A stretch of DNA of 64,000 nt from Amycolatopsis oliviviridis (GTDB taxonomy: Bacteria; Actinomycetota; Actinomycetes; Mycobacteriales; Pseudonocardiaceae), in the NCBI RefSeq assembly GCF_014654365.1, contig NZ_BNAY01000008.1, positions 458,352 to 522,351 on the forward strand. The letters run 5' to 3'. Of the stretch, positions 42,698 through 51,328 are shown piece by piece (the first letter of the stretch is position 1; every line of letters begins with the position of its first letter). A program made the position numbers and the translations under genes. The notes below the pieces were generated by a model. The model had not been told where the DNA came from. It did not search any database and saw only the letters and a program-made list of their open reading frames with translations.

Positions 42698-43900
42698 TCA
42701 GCTACTCAGCGTGAAGGCCCGGTCCGTGGCCGACCAGGCGGCCCCGATGACGCCGGCGGTGTCGCCCAGCTCGGACAGCACGATCGGCAGGTTCCCGGTC
42801 GCGAGCGGCAGCGACCGCCGGTAGACCGAGCTGCGGATCTCCGCGAGCAGCTGATGCCCGAGCTGCGCGACGCCGCCGCCGATCACGACCATGCCCGGGT
42901 TCACGAAACTCACCAGCGAGGCGACCACCTGCCCGAGCCGCCGCCCGCCGTCGCGGATCAGGTTGACCGCGCCGAAGTCGCCCGACGCGGCCGCGCGGCC
43001 GACGTCCTGGGCGGTGATCGCGCCGCGGGCCGCGACGACGTCGGCGAGGTAGGTCGACCGGCCGCTGCGGGCCAGCGTCAAGCCGTCGCGGGCCAGCGCG
43101 GCGCCGCCGAAGTACGCCTCCAGGCAGCCCGTCTCACCGCAGGCGCAGGTCGGCCCGTAGTCGTCGAGGCGGATGTGCCCGATGTCGCCCGCGGTGCCGG
43201 CGACGCCGCGGTACACCTTGCCGCCCAGCACGATCCCGCAGCCGATACCGGTACCGATCTTGACGAACACGAGGTCGTCGATGGAACGGGCGACCCCGGC
43301 GTGCCGTTCCCCGAGCGCCATCGAGTTCACGTCGTTGTCGACGGTGACCGGGCAGCGCAGCAGCCCGCCGAGATGGTCGCGCACCGAGAACCGGTCCCAG
43401 CCAGGCATTATCGGCGGCGCGACCGCCATGCCCTCGGCGAAACTCACCGGCCCGGGAAGCCCGATACCGGCGGCGATCAGTTTGCCCGGCGCCTCCTCGC
43501 GGATCTTCTCCGCGAGAGCGGTCACGCGTTTGAGGACCGCGTGCGGCCCCTGCCGGACGTCGCAATCCTCGACGGTGTGGACCAGCACCTCACACGAAGC
43601 GTCGGTGAGGGCGACCCCGACCGACGTCGCGCCGACGTCGACGGAAAGCACGCGCAGGTCTCCCGCCAGCCGGACCAGCGTGGACCGCCTGCCGCCCCGG
43701 CTCGCCGACGGACCGGCGGTTTCGACGAGGCCGACTTCGGCGAGGCGCGCGACCTCGGCGCCCACCCGGGCCCGCGGCAACTCCAGCCGCTCCCCCAGCT
43801 CAACCCGGGACATCGGCCCCTCGTCGCGCAGCAAGGTGAGCAACTGGGTCTGGTGCCGGGTTTCGACCATCGGATGCTCCGTGGTGGATGCCGTGCTCAT
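42698..43900 (-). CDS. Second ROK-family regulator (or glucokinase-like protein with DNA-binding domain)
   Basis: 400 residues: N-terminal winged helix (MSRVELGERLELPRARV), then a ROK fold with an ATP-binding-like VLSVDVGATSVGVAL, GIGLPGPVSFAEG, the ROK signature FVKIGTGIGCGIVLGGKVYRG (core) and zinc ligands CACGETGCLEAY. The catalytic Asp position of sugar kinases reads VDNDVNSMALGE, so kinase activity cannot be excluded. ATG 43900 has CGGGGGA upstream. It lies behind the importer repressor on the same strand but has its own terminator. Confidence 0.87.
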   Translation of the reverse strand: MSTASTTEHPMVETRHQTQLLTLLRDEGPMSRVELGERLELPRARVGAEVARLAEVGLVETAGPSASRGGRRSTLVRLAGDLRVLSVDVGATSVGVALTDASCEVLVHTVEDCDVRQGPHAVLKRVTALAEKIREEAPGKLIAAGIGLPGPVSFAEGMAVAPPIMPGWDRFSVRDHLGGLLRCPVTVDNDVNSMALGERHAGVARSIDDLVFVKIGTGIGCGIVLGGKVYRGVAGTAGDIGHIRLDDYGPTCACGETGCLEAYFGGAALARDGLTLARSGRSTYLADVVAARGAITAQDVGRAAASGDFGAVNLIRDGGRRLGQVVASLVSFVNPGMVVIGGGVAQLGHQLLAEIRSSVYRRSLPLATGNLPIVLSELGDTAGVIGAAWSATDRAFTLSS

Positions 43901-44015
43901 TCCCCCGAGCCTACGGCGTCGTCCACCGAGTGTCCCGAATGCCACGGCGGAGAAGCGCACACGGGATTCGGAACCTTCGGCACCCCCCGGGCGGGAACAA
44001 ACCCACCGGACTCGT

Positions 44016-44300
44016 TCAGTCCACTGTGGACGATTTGGTACGAACGTGACTCCAGGACAGGATCAGCACGATCGTGGTGATCCCGCCGATCCGTTGCGGC
44101 ATGGCGAACAGCGCGAGCAGGTAGCCGGTGGCTACCCACTGAGCGGAACCGAGTGGTGCCCGAAATCCGGCAGCGATCGTGCCGAGCGCGACGTTGACGA
44201 CGGTCGACGTGAACATCGAGAGGAATCCGCCGACGGTCAAGATCGACGCCATCCCCCACAGAGCGGGGGTTATGCGCTCGTCATCGGCACTTCCGATCAT
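44016..44300 (-). pseudogene. Truncated MFS drug-efflux transporter (DHA2 type) remnant
   Basis: 94 codons from ATG 44300. The first helix and loop of a DHA2 pump are clear (LWGMASILTVGGFLSMF, TSTVVNVALGTI, SAQWVATGYLLAL), then the sequence jumps to PQRIGGITTIVLIL, which resembles a segment late in the protein, and ends. About 350 residues are missing, so it is an internal-deletion relic. It faces a TetR gene across a good operator, the normal arrangement for a regulated pump. Confidence 0.75.
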
Positions 44301-44313
44301 CCTACCTGCAAAC

Positions 44314-44345
44314 CTTATCGCTGTTAATATCTTAACGGTGATAAG
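44314..44345. promoter_or_regulatory. TetR operator in the divergent promoter region
   Basis: CTTATCGCTGTTAA (44314-44327) and CTTAACGGTGATAAG (44331-44345) form an inverted repeat with two mismatches, centred between the TetR gene and the MFS remnant in locally AT-rich DNA. Confidence 0.65.
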
Positions 44346-44392
44346 ATCAGCCCGAGTTGTCAAGTCCGATAGGGACGGACAAAGGTGTGCCC

Positions 44393-44971
44393 ATGGTCGT
44401 GAGACGGGATGGCTACGTTCGAGCCGCGCTCGAACTCCTCGACGAGGTCGGGCTGGACGGATTGAGCCTCCGCAAGCTCGGGGAAAAGCTCGGTGTGCGG
44501 GGTCCCGCGCTCTACACCCACTTCAAGAGCAAGCAGGCGTTGCTCGATCAGATGGCCGAAACCATGCTGGACGATCAGCTCTCCCCGCTGGACGATCCCG
44601 CCGCGACGGCCGACTGGGCCGGATGGCTGACCCGGCGTGCCCGCGTCATCCGCCGCACACTGCTGTCCTACCGGGACGGTGCCCGGCTGCACGCGGGCAC
44701 CCGCCCGACCGAGCGGGCGGCGATGACACCGCTGATCAAACCGTTGCTGGCGGCCGGTTTCGACGAAGAAGACGCGAAGTACGCGATCCTCGCCATCAGC
44801 CGGTACACCCTCGGCTGCGCGATCGACGAACAGCAGCACGTAGACAGCGATCACGCCGAGGATCCCGCGGCTTCCTTCGAGTACGGCCTGGCCCGGCTGA
44901 TCGCCGGGCTCCGCGCCGACGTCGATGTCGCAAACCCGCCAGACCGGGATGTCGCGAACCTGCTGGACTGA
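44393..44971 (+). CDS. TetR-family regulator with TetR_C (tetracycline-repressor-like) domain
   Basis: 192 residues: helix-turn-helix (LSLRKLGEKLGVRGPALYTHF) and a C-terminal domain like that of TetR itself (RTLLSYRDGARLHAGTRP, then a FEYGLARLIAGLRAD ending). ATG 44393 has AAAGGTG seven bases upstream; an earlier in-frame start at 44357 is less likely. It should have controlled the now truncated pump. The PEP mutase-like gene follows 4 bases after its stop. Confidence 0.87.
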   Translation: MVVRRDGYVRAALELLDEVGLDGLSLRKLGEKLGVRGPALYTHFKSKQALLDQMAETMLDDQLSPLDDPAATADWAGWLTRRARVIRRTLLSYRDGARLHAGTRPTERAAMTPLIKPLLAAGFDEEDAKYAILAISRYTLGCAIDEQQHVDSDHAEDPAASFEYGLARLIAGLRADVDVANPPDRDVANLLD

Positions 44972-44975
44972 GGCC

Positions 44976-45761
44976 ATGACAACCGAAAACGCCCGGCTGT
45001 TCCGCTCCCTGCACGTCCCGTCCAGCCCGCTGGTACTGGCCAACGCGTGGGACGTCGCGAGCGCCAGGATCGTCGAAGACGCGGGTGCCGCGGCGATCGC
45101 CACCACCAGTGCCGGGGTGGCGTGGAGCCTCGGCGCCCCCGACGGCGACCTGATCGGCCGCGACCTCGCGGTGGACCTGATCGCCAGGATCGCCCGCGTG
45201 ACCAAGGTTCCGGTGACCGCGGACATCGAAGGCGGGCACGCGGACACGCCCGGCGGCGTCACCGAAACCGTCGCCGCGGTGGTGGCGGCGGGCGCGGTCG
45301 GGATCAACATCGAGGACGGGCCGCGGCCGCCCGAAGAGGTGGTCCCGCGGATCGCGGCGGCCCGCGCGGCGAGCGACGAGGTGTTCGTCAACGCCCGGAT
45401 CGACACCTTCCTCCGGGGGCTCGGCGGCGTGCCGGAGACGCTGGAACGCGCGGCCGCCTACCTGGCGGCGGGCGCCGACGGGATCTTCGTGCCCGGCGCC
45501 GTCGATCCCGCCGTGATCACCGCGCTCGTCGAGGGCATCGACGCGCCGGTGAACGTGATGGCCCACCCCGGCGCGCCGAGCGTCAAGGAACTGGCCGGCC
45601 TCGGCGTCGCGCGGGTGAGCGTCGGTTCCGGGATCAGCCAGAGCGCGTACGCCCTCGTGCGGGAAAGCGCCCGGGAGCTCTTCTCGGCCGGAACGTACTC
45701 GCGCCTCGAGGAGTCTTTCGACTACGGCGCCCTGAACGCCCTCCTGACCCCACGCGTTTAG
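44976..45761 (+). CDS. Isocitrate lyase / PEP mutase superfamily protein
   Basis: 261 residues, a TIM barrel with ANAWDVASARIVEDAGA, the metal motif VTADIEGGHAD (compare DxDxG), GINIEDG and FVNARIDTFLRG. Family members cleave or mutate C-C or C-P bonds next to carboxylates (2-methylisocitrate lyase, oxaloacetate decarboxylase, PEP mutase). The cysteine of the lyase motif KKCGH is not seen, so it is not a classical isocitrate lyase. It is probably co-transcribed with the TetR gene. A large hairpin overlaps its stop. Confidence 0.87.
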   Translation: MTTENARLFRSLHVPSSPLVLANAWDVASARIVEDAGAAAIATTSAGVAWSLGAPDGDLIGRDLAVDLIARIARVTKVPVTADIEGGHADTPGGVTETVAAVVAAGAVGINIEDGPRPPEEVVPRIAAARAASDEVFVNARIDTFLRGLGGVPETLERAAAYLAAGADGIFVPGAVDPAVITALVEGIDAPVNVMAHPGAPSVKELAGLGVARVSVGSGISQSAYALVRESARELFSAGTYSRLEESFDYGALNALLTPRV

Positions 45762-45804
45762 TCCTCTGAATGCGTGACCCCACGCATTCAGAGGACGAAA
45801 CGCG
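45753..45804. terminator. Long hairpin between convergent genes
   Basis: Arms 45761-45776 and 45781-45796 are exact 16-bp complements with loop ACCC; the stem extends outward with CGCGTTT (45753-45759) and AAACGCG (45798-45804) after one mismatch. It overlaps the stop of the PEP mutase-like gene and ends at the stop of the response regulator. It shares TTTAGTCCTCT with the hairpin at 7837-7866. Confidence 0.75.
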
Positions 45805-45805
45805 G

Positions 45806-46468
45806 TCAGGACCAGAGGTAGCGTCGCTCGGGCCGCCCCGTCCCGCCGTACTTCAGCGTCACCTCGGCCTTCCCGGTCGCCACGAAATGCTCCAGGTACC
45901 GGCGCGCGCTCACCCGGGCGACGCCGGTCGCCTCGGCGCATTCGCTCGCGGACATCCCGCCCGCCGCGCCCCGCAGCGCGGTTTCCACCAGCCGGGCGGT
46001 CTCCGCGGTGAGTCCCTTGGGCAGCACGGGTTTCGCGCTCGGCCGCGAGCCGAAGACCTGGTCGACGTCGGCCTGCCCGGCCTCGGCCAGCCGGTCCAGC
46101 CGCTGGTGCAGCGACGCGAAATGGGTGAGCTGATCACGCAGCGACGCGTACTCGAACGGCTTGATCAGATAGTGCAGGACCCCGCCCCGCATCGCCTGCC
46201 GCACGGTTTCGACGTCGGTCGCCGCGGTGATCAGGATGACGTCGACGTTTTCGGTGGCGCGCAGTTCCCGCAGCACGGAAAGCCCGTCGAGGTCGGGAAG
46301 GTAGACGTCCAGCAGCACCAGATCCGGTTTCAGTTCCCGCGCCAGGCGGATCGCGTCGGCGCCGGTGTGCGCGACACCGGCGACGGCGAAGCCCTCCGTG
46401 CGCGTGACGTATCCACTGTGGACTTTCGCGACCATGAAATCGTCGTCGACGACGAGCACCCGGATCAT
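45806..46468 (-). CDS. CitB/DcuR-type response regulator
   Basis: 220 residues: receiver domain (IRVLVVDDDFMVAKVHSGYV; phospho-acceptor Asp in LVLLDVYLPD; Lys in YLIKPF) and a C-terminal helix-turn-helix (MSASECAEATGVARVSARRY) of the CitB family. These switch on di- and tricarboxylate uptake. Its ATG overlaps the kinase stop. The likely target is the divergent TctCBA operon. Confidence 0.92.
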   Translation of the reverse strand: MIRVLVVDDDFMVAKVHSGYVTRTEGFAVAGVAHTGADAIRLARELKPDLVLLDVYLPDLDGLSVLRELRATENVDVILITAATDVETVRQAMRGGVLHYLIKPFEYASLRDQLTHFASLHQRLDRLAEAGQADVDQVFGSRPSAKPVLPKGLTAETARLVETALRGAAGGMSASECAEATGVARVSARRYLEHFVATGKAEVTLKYGGTGRPERRYLWS

Positions 46469-48012
46469 CGCGGCAGCCTCGCCGTGAACACCGCGCCGCC
46501 GGAGTTGTGCACCTCGACGGAACCGCCCCGCCGGACGCACGCCTGCCGGATCAGCGCGAGCCCGAGACCGCGCTGGCCGTGCGCCGCGGCCTTCGTGGTG
46601 AAGCCGTGCTCGAACACTTCCTCCGCGATCTCCGGAGCGACTCCCGGCCCGGAATCGCGGACCTCCACCCGCACTTCGCTCTCCTCCTGCCATACGCCGA
46701 CCTCGATCCAGCCCTGCTCGCCGCCCGGTTTGGCCGAGCCCAGCGCGTCCAACGCGTTGTCGACGAGATTTCCCAGCACTGTCACCAAATCCGTGGAGAG
46801 CGCGTCCTCGACGCGGTCCAGTTCGCTGTCCGGGGCCATCCGCAGCCCCACCCCGCGTTCCGCGGCGAGCGACGCCTTCGCGATCAGCAGTGCCGCCACC
46901 GCCGGGTCGCCGACGCGGGAGCCGACCTCGGCGCGCCACTCCCCCTGCGCCGAGCTGATCCGGCTGACGTAACCGCGGACCTCTTCGTATTCCCCGAGTT
47001 CCAGCAGTCCGGAGATGGTGTGCAGCCGGTTGCTGAACTCATGCGCCTGCGCCCGCAACGTGTCGGTGGCGTGCCTGCTGGCGTCGAGTTCGTCCCGCAG
47101 GGTCATCAGATCGGTGCGGTCCCGCAGGGTGACGACGGCGCCCCGCACGTCGATCGGCATCCGGTTCAGCGTCAGCACCTTTCCTTGCCTCAGCACGATC
47201 TGGTCGGCGCCGGTCGCGCGGCCGGTGAGCAGGTCGCGGATCCGCTCGTTGAGGTCGAGGTCCTCGACCGACCGGCCGACGGCGTCCTCCGGGAGGGCCA
47301 GCAGTTCGCGGGCCTGGTCGTTCACCAGGGTGATCCGGTGCTGCGGGTCAAGGCCGACGACGCCCTCCTTGATGCCGTGCAGCAGCGCCTCCCGGTTCTC
47401 CACCAGTGCGGTGATCTCGTGCGGTTCCAGCCCGAGCGTCTGGTTCTTCACCCGGCGCGCCAGCAGCAGTGAACCGCTCACACCGATCACCAGCGCGACC
47501 CCCAGCACCCGCAGGGCGTTGTCCGGCGAGTCGAGGAAACCGGCGAAGAAGCCGGGCGACTTCGAGCCCGCCGCGACCATGCGGATCACCTTGCCGCCCT
47601 TTTCGTCCAGCACCGGGACGTGCGCCACGATCGAACCGTCGAGTTCGCCGACCCACGACCGTCCGGAAAGGACAGTGCTCTCGCCGATCCCCAGCTGGGT
47701 CCGGAGCTGATCGGGATACGGCGACGCGAGCACGTACCGGTCCGCGTCGGCGATGACGACGAAATCCACCCCGGAGAGGCTCCGCGCGGTTTCCGCGGGC
47801 GCGGCGAGTTCGAACGAGCCGTTTTCGAGATCGCCCACGATGCCCTGCGCGGCGACACTCTCCGCGACCGAGAGCACCCGGCGCCCCTCGGTGGTGCGGA
47901 AATTGTTCCCCGCCTGAGTGACGGCCAGGACGCCCACCGCGCACAGTAGGCAGGTGACGACTACCAGTTGCCACACGAGGAGCTGGCGGGCCAAGGAACC
48001 TCGAGCACCCAT
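46465..48012 (-). CDS. CitA/DcuS-type sensor histidine kinase
   Basis: 515 residues: transmembrane helix (about 12-33), extracytoplasmic Cache/PAS sensing domain, second helix near 170-190, cytoplasmic PAS (VVGLDPQHRITLVND), the H-box HEFSNRLHTISGLLELG of the DcuS/CitA class, and an HATPase domain with NLVDNALDA, DSGPGV and GLGLALI. It senses an external carboxylate. ATG 48012 was chosen; the 114-base gap to tctC holds both promoters and an inverted repeat CCCGC-AA-GCGGG (48055-48066). Confidence 0.92.
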   Translation of the reverse strand: MGARGSLARQLLVWQLVVVTCLLCAVGVLAVTQAGNNFRTTEGRRVLSVAESVAAQGIVGDLENGSFELAAPAETARSLSGVDFVVIADADRYVLASPYPDQLRTQLGIGESTVLSGRSWVGELDGSIVAHVPVLDEKGGKVIRMVAAGSKSPGFFAGFLDSPDNALRVLGVALVIGVSGSLLLARRVKNQTLGLEPHEITALVENREALLHGIKEGVVGLDPQHRITLVNDQARELLALPEDAVGRSVEDLDLNERIRDLLTGRATGADQIVLRQGKVLTLNRMPIDVRGAVVTLRDRTDLMTLRDELDASRHATDTLRAQAHEFSNRLHTISGLLELGEYEEVRGYVSRISSAQGEWRAEVGSRVGDPAVAALLIAKASLAAERGVGLRMAPDSELDRVEDALSTDLVTVLGNLVDNALDALGSAKPGGEQGWIEVGVWQEESEVRVEVRDSGPGVAPEIAEEVFEHGFTTKAAAHGQRGLGLALIRQACVRRGGSVEVHNSGGAVFTARLPR

Positions 48013-48054
48013 CGCCACCTCCGCGTGACCAAAACGACCACAACAACCATTGGG

Positions 48055-48066
48055 CCCGCAAGCGGG
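48055..48066. promoter_or_regulatory. Inverted repeat in the kinase/tctC divergent region
   Basis: CCCGC and GCGGG separated by AA, midway between the two start codons; a possible response regulator site, but short. Confidence 0.3.
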
Positions 48067-48126
48067 ACATCTCTGTTTACACGAGTGCAACATGTCCAAC
48101 CACGCGGCAGAGAGGCGGGGATCACA

Positions 48127-49113
48127 GTGAAGCCCAGTAGCTGGTTGGCCATCGCGGCGGCGCTCGTCGCCGTCTTGCTGGTGCCACCGTTGCTCACCCC
48201 GGGCAGCGAAGCCGACGAGGGCTCGCAAATCCGGTCGATGCGGGTGCTCGTGCCCAACGCGCCCGGCGGCGGATACGACATCACGGCCCGCACGGCGACC
48301 AAGGCGATGGAAGACGCCGATCTGCTCGGCAACGCGGAGGTGTTCAACCTCCCCGGCGCGGGCGGCACGGTCGGCCTCGGCCGCACGGTGGCCGAACGCG
48401 GCAACGGCAAGCTCGTCATGTCGATGGGTCTCGGCGTCGTCGGCAGCGTGTTCACGAACAAGTCGCCGTCTTCGCTGCTCGACACCACGCCGGTGGCGAA
48501 GCTGATCGAAGAGTCGGACATCGTCGTGGTCGGCAAGGACTCGCCGTACAAGACGATCGGCCAGCTGATCTCGGCCTGGAAGGCGAATCCGGGCGCGGTC
48601 CAGGTCGGCGGCGGTTCGTCGCCCGGCGGCCCGGACCACCTGGCGCCGATGCTGATGGCGAAGGCGGTCGGGCTCGCCCCCAAGGCGGTCAACTACGTCC
48701 AGTTCGACGGCGGTGGCGAGCTGCTCGCGTCGGTCCTCGGCGGCAAGGTCGCGTTCGGTGTCTCCGGCGTCGGCGAATACCGCGACCAGATCGCGGCGGG
48801 CACGCTCCGGGTGCTGGCGGTGACCAGCGAGAAGCGCATCCCCGGGATCGACGCGCCGACGCTGTCGGAGTCCGGGGTCGACGTCAAGTTCACCAACTGG
48901 CGCGGCATCGTCGCGCCGCCCGGCATCACCGAATCGGACCGGGCGAAGCTGGTCAGCCTGTTCGATCGGCTGCAGAAGACGCCGCAGTGGCAGGAAGCCT
49001 TGCAGCGCAACGGATGGACCGGGGCCTTTGCGCCCGGGGAGCAGTTCGGTTCGTTTCTCAAAGAGGAGAACACGCGAGTGGCAACGGTGCTGAAAGAGCT
49101 GGGTCTGGCATGA
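48127..49113 (+). CDS. tctC: Tripartite tricarboxylate transporter substrate-binding protein
   Basis: 328 residues from GTG 48127 with a hydrophobic N-terminal export segment. The TctC/Bug fold is shown by MRVLVPNAPGGGYDITAR, GAGGTVGLGRTVAER, NYVQFDGGGELLASVLGGKV and FTNWRGIVAPPG. It delivers a carboxylate to TctAB. The usual signal-peptide lipobox is not seen, so it may be membrane-anchored through the N-terminus. Overlaps tctB (ATGA). Confidence 0.92.
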   Translation: MKPSSWLAIAAALVAVLLVPPLLTPGSEADEGSQIRSMRVLVPNAPGGGYDITARTATKAMEDADLLGNAEVFNLPGAGGTVGLGRTVAERGNGKLVMSMGLGVVGSVFTNKSPSSLLDTTPVAKLIEESDIVVVGKDSPYKTIGQLISAWKANPGAVQVGGGSSPGGPDHLAPMLMAKAVGLAPKAVNYVQFDGGGELLASVLGGKVAFGVSGVGEYRDQIAAGTLRVLAVTSEKRIPGIDAPTLSESGVDVKFTNWRGIVAPPGITESDRAKLVSLFDRLQKTPQWQEALQRNGWTGAFAPGEQFGSFLKEENTRVATVLKELGLA

Positions 49114-49607
49114 CGACCAAGTGGCTGAAGGAGCGCTCCGAACTCGGGGTGAGCGTGGTCCTCCTGGCGCTCGGCGTGCTGGTGCTCACCGACGCGCTGA
49201 GCATTCCCACCGACTTCGCCCAGCGCGGGCCGGTCGGGCCGAAGGCGGTGCCGATCCTGGTCGGTTCCCTGCTGCTGCTCGTCGCCGTGCTGCTGGCCCG
49301 CGACGTGCTGCGCGGCGGCAAGGGCGAGGCCGAGGGCGGCGAGGACATCGACCTCAGCGAGCCCGCCGACCTGCGCACGGTCCTGTTGCTGTGCGGTGCC
49401 TTCCTCGCCAACGCGGCGCTGATCGGCCTGGTCGGGTTCCCGGTCTCGGGCGCGATCCTGTTCTGGGGCGCGGCGTACGCGCTCGGCAGCCGCAACCTGG
49501 TGCGGGACCCGCTGATCGCGGCGGGCATGTCCGTCGTGACCTTCCTGGTCTTCAACAACCTGCTCGGTGTCCCGCTCCCCGGTGGCCCGTTGATGGAGGT
49601 GTTCTGA
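49110..49607 (+). CDS. tctB: Tripartite tricarboxylate transporter small membrane subunit
   Basis: 165 residues with four transmembrane helices (about 14-30, 44-63, 86-103, 106-135), the TctB pattern, including RGPVGPKAVPILVG. It starts within the tctC stop and ends within the tctA start. Confidence 0.9.
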   Translation: MTTKWLKERSELGVSVVLLALGVLVLTDALSIPTDFAQRGPVGPKAVPILVGSLLLLVAVLLARDVLRGGKGEAEGGEDIDLSEPADLRTVLLLCGAFLANAALIGLVGFPVSGAILFWGAAYALGSRNLVRDPLIAAGMSVVTFLVFNNLLGVPLPGGPLMEVF

Positions 49608-51124
49608 TGTTCCAGCAGCTCATCGACGGCTTCGGTACCGCGCTGACCCCGACCCATATCGCGATGGCGGCGATCGGTGTCCTGCTCGGCACCGCGATCG
49701 GCGTGCTGCCGGGCATCGGCCCGGCCATGGCGGTGGCGCTGCTGCTCCCGGTGACCTACGGGCTGGAGCCCACCGGCGCGTTCATCATGTTCGCCGGCAT
49801 CTACTACGGCGGGATGTTCGGCGGCTCGACGACGTCGATCCTGCTGAACACCCCGGGTGAGAGCGCGGCGGTGGTCGCGGCGATCGACGGCAATCCGATG
49901 GCCCGCAAGGGACGAGGGGCGCAAGCGCTTGCGGCGGCCGCGATCGGGCATTTCGTCGGCGGCATCCTCGGCACGATCGCGCTGGTCGTGCTGGCCCCGG
50001 TGATCGCGAAGCACGCCGTCGACATCGGTGCGCCGGATCTGTTCGCGATCATGGTGCTGGCGTTCATCGCGGTCACCTCGGTGCTCGGCAGTTCCCGGAT
50101 CCGCGGGGTGGCGTCGCTGCTGATCGGCCTCACCATCGGCCTGGTCGGCCTCGACGAGATGACCGGCCAGCAGCGGCTGACCTTCGGCTCGCTGCACCTG
50201 GCCGACGGTATCGACGTGGTGATCGTGGCGGTCGCGCTGTTCGCGGTCGGCGAGTCGCTCTGGGTCGCCGCGCACCTGCGGCGCAACGCGTTCAAACCGA
50301 TCCCGGTCGGCAGGCCGTGGCTCTCGCGCGCCGATCTGAAGCGGACCTGGAAGCCGTGGCTGCGCGGGCCGCTCATCGGGTTCCCGTTCGGCGCGGTGCC
50401 CGCGGGCGGCGCGGAGATCCCGACTTTCCTCTCCTACGTCACGGAAAAGCGGCTCTCGAAGCACAAGGACGAGTTCGGCAAGGGCGCCATCGAAGGTGTC
50501 GCGGGTCCGGAAGCGACGGCGTCGGCCTCCGCCGCCGGGACGCTGGTCTCGATGCTGACGCTGGGCCTGCCGACCACCGCGGTCGCGGCCGTGATGCTCG
50601 CGGCGTTCCAGCAGTACGGCATCCAGCCGGGACCGCTGCTGTTCGAGCGGGAGTCGTCGCTGGTGTGGGGCCTGATCGCCTCGCTGTTCGTCGGCCTGAC
50701 GCTGCTGCTGGTGCTGAACCTGCCGCTGGCGCCGCTGTGGGCGAAGCTGCTGCGGATCCCGCGGCCGTACCTCTACGCGGGCATCCTGTTCTTCGCCAGC
50801 GTCGGCGCGTACGCGGTCAACGCGGACATCTTCGACCTGCTGGTGATGTTCGTGATCGGCCTGATCGGGTTCGCGATGCGCCGCTACGGACTCCCGGTGC
50901 TGCCGGCGATCATCGGCGTCATCCTCGGCCCGGCCGCCGAACAGCAGATGCGACGCGCGCTGCAGCTGAGTGACGGCAGCCTGACCGGGTTGGTCAACAC
51001 CCCGTTCGCGATCGTGGTCTACGTGATCATCCTGGCGATCCTGTTCTTCCCGTTGATCAAGCGCTTCCTGCCTGCTCGTCCCACCGCCACCGAGGCGGAG
51101 CCCAAGGACAAGGTGGACGCCTGA
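49607..51124 (+). CDS. tctA: Tripartite tricarboxylate transporter large permease
   Basis: 505 residues, about 11-12 helices, with the family motifs GVLPGIGPAMAVALLLP, YYGGMFGGSTTSILLNTPGE and, in the second half, GVAGPEATASASAAG and LTLGLPTTAVAAVML. The GGAGGT ribosome site lies within the end of tctB. A hairpin at 51138-51168 follows its stop. Confidence 0.93.
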   Translation: MFQQLIDGFGTALTPTHIAMAAIGVLLGTAIGVLPGIGPAMAVALLLPVTYGLEPTGAFIMFAGIYYGGMFGGSTTSILLNTPGESAAVVAAIDGNPMARKGRGAQALAAAAIGHFVGGILGTIALVVLAPVIAKHAVDIGAPDLFAIMVLAFIAVTSVLGSSRIRGVASLLIGLTIGLVGLDEMTGQQRLTFGSLHLADGIDVVIVAVALFAVGESLWVAAHLRRNAFKPIPVGRPWLSRADLKRTWKPWLRGPLIGFPFGAVPAGGAEIPTFLSYVTEKRLSKHKDEFGKGAIEGVAGPEATASASAAGTLVSMLTLGLPTTAVAAVMLAAFQQYGIQPGPLLFERESSLVWGLIASLFVGLTLLLVLNLPLAPLWAKLLRIPRPYLYAGILFFASVGAYAVNADIFDLLVMFVIGLIGFAMRRYGLPVLPAIIGVILGPAAEQQMRRALQLSDGSLTGLVNTPFAIVVYVIILAILFFPLIKRFLPARPTATEAEPKDKVDA

Positions 51125-51137
51125 CCAGTGGGAATCC

Positions 51138-51168
51138 GGCCCGGCCTCGACTGCCCCGAGGCCGGGCC
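51138..51168 (+). terminator. Hairpin after tctA
   Basis: GGCCCGGCCTC (51138-51148) and its exact complement at 51158-51168 form an 11-bp stem with a 9-base loop, followed by TTCCCCTTTCT. The remainder of the gap to 51328 is the leader of the DUF1996 gene. Confidence 0.65.
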
Positions 51169-51328
51169 TTCCCCTTTCTGCAGATAACGAAAAGGTAACG
51201 GCAAGATCGCTTTTTGAACCGCCTCTCGTTCGGAGCCGTTTCAGCCAACGCGGAGTCAGTGACACCGGCGCTGCCGGCGCCGCTCCCCCGGGCTCCGCGC
51301 AACGACACCGAACGAGGTGAACAAGTTC

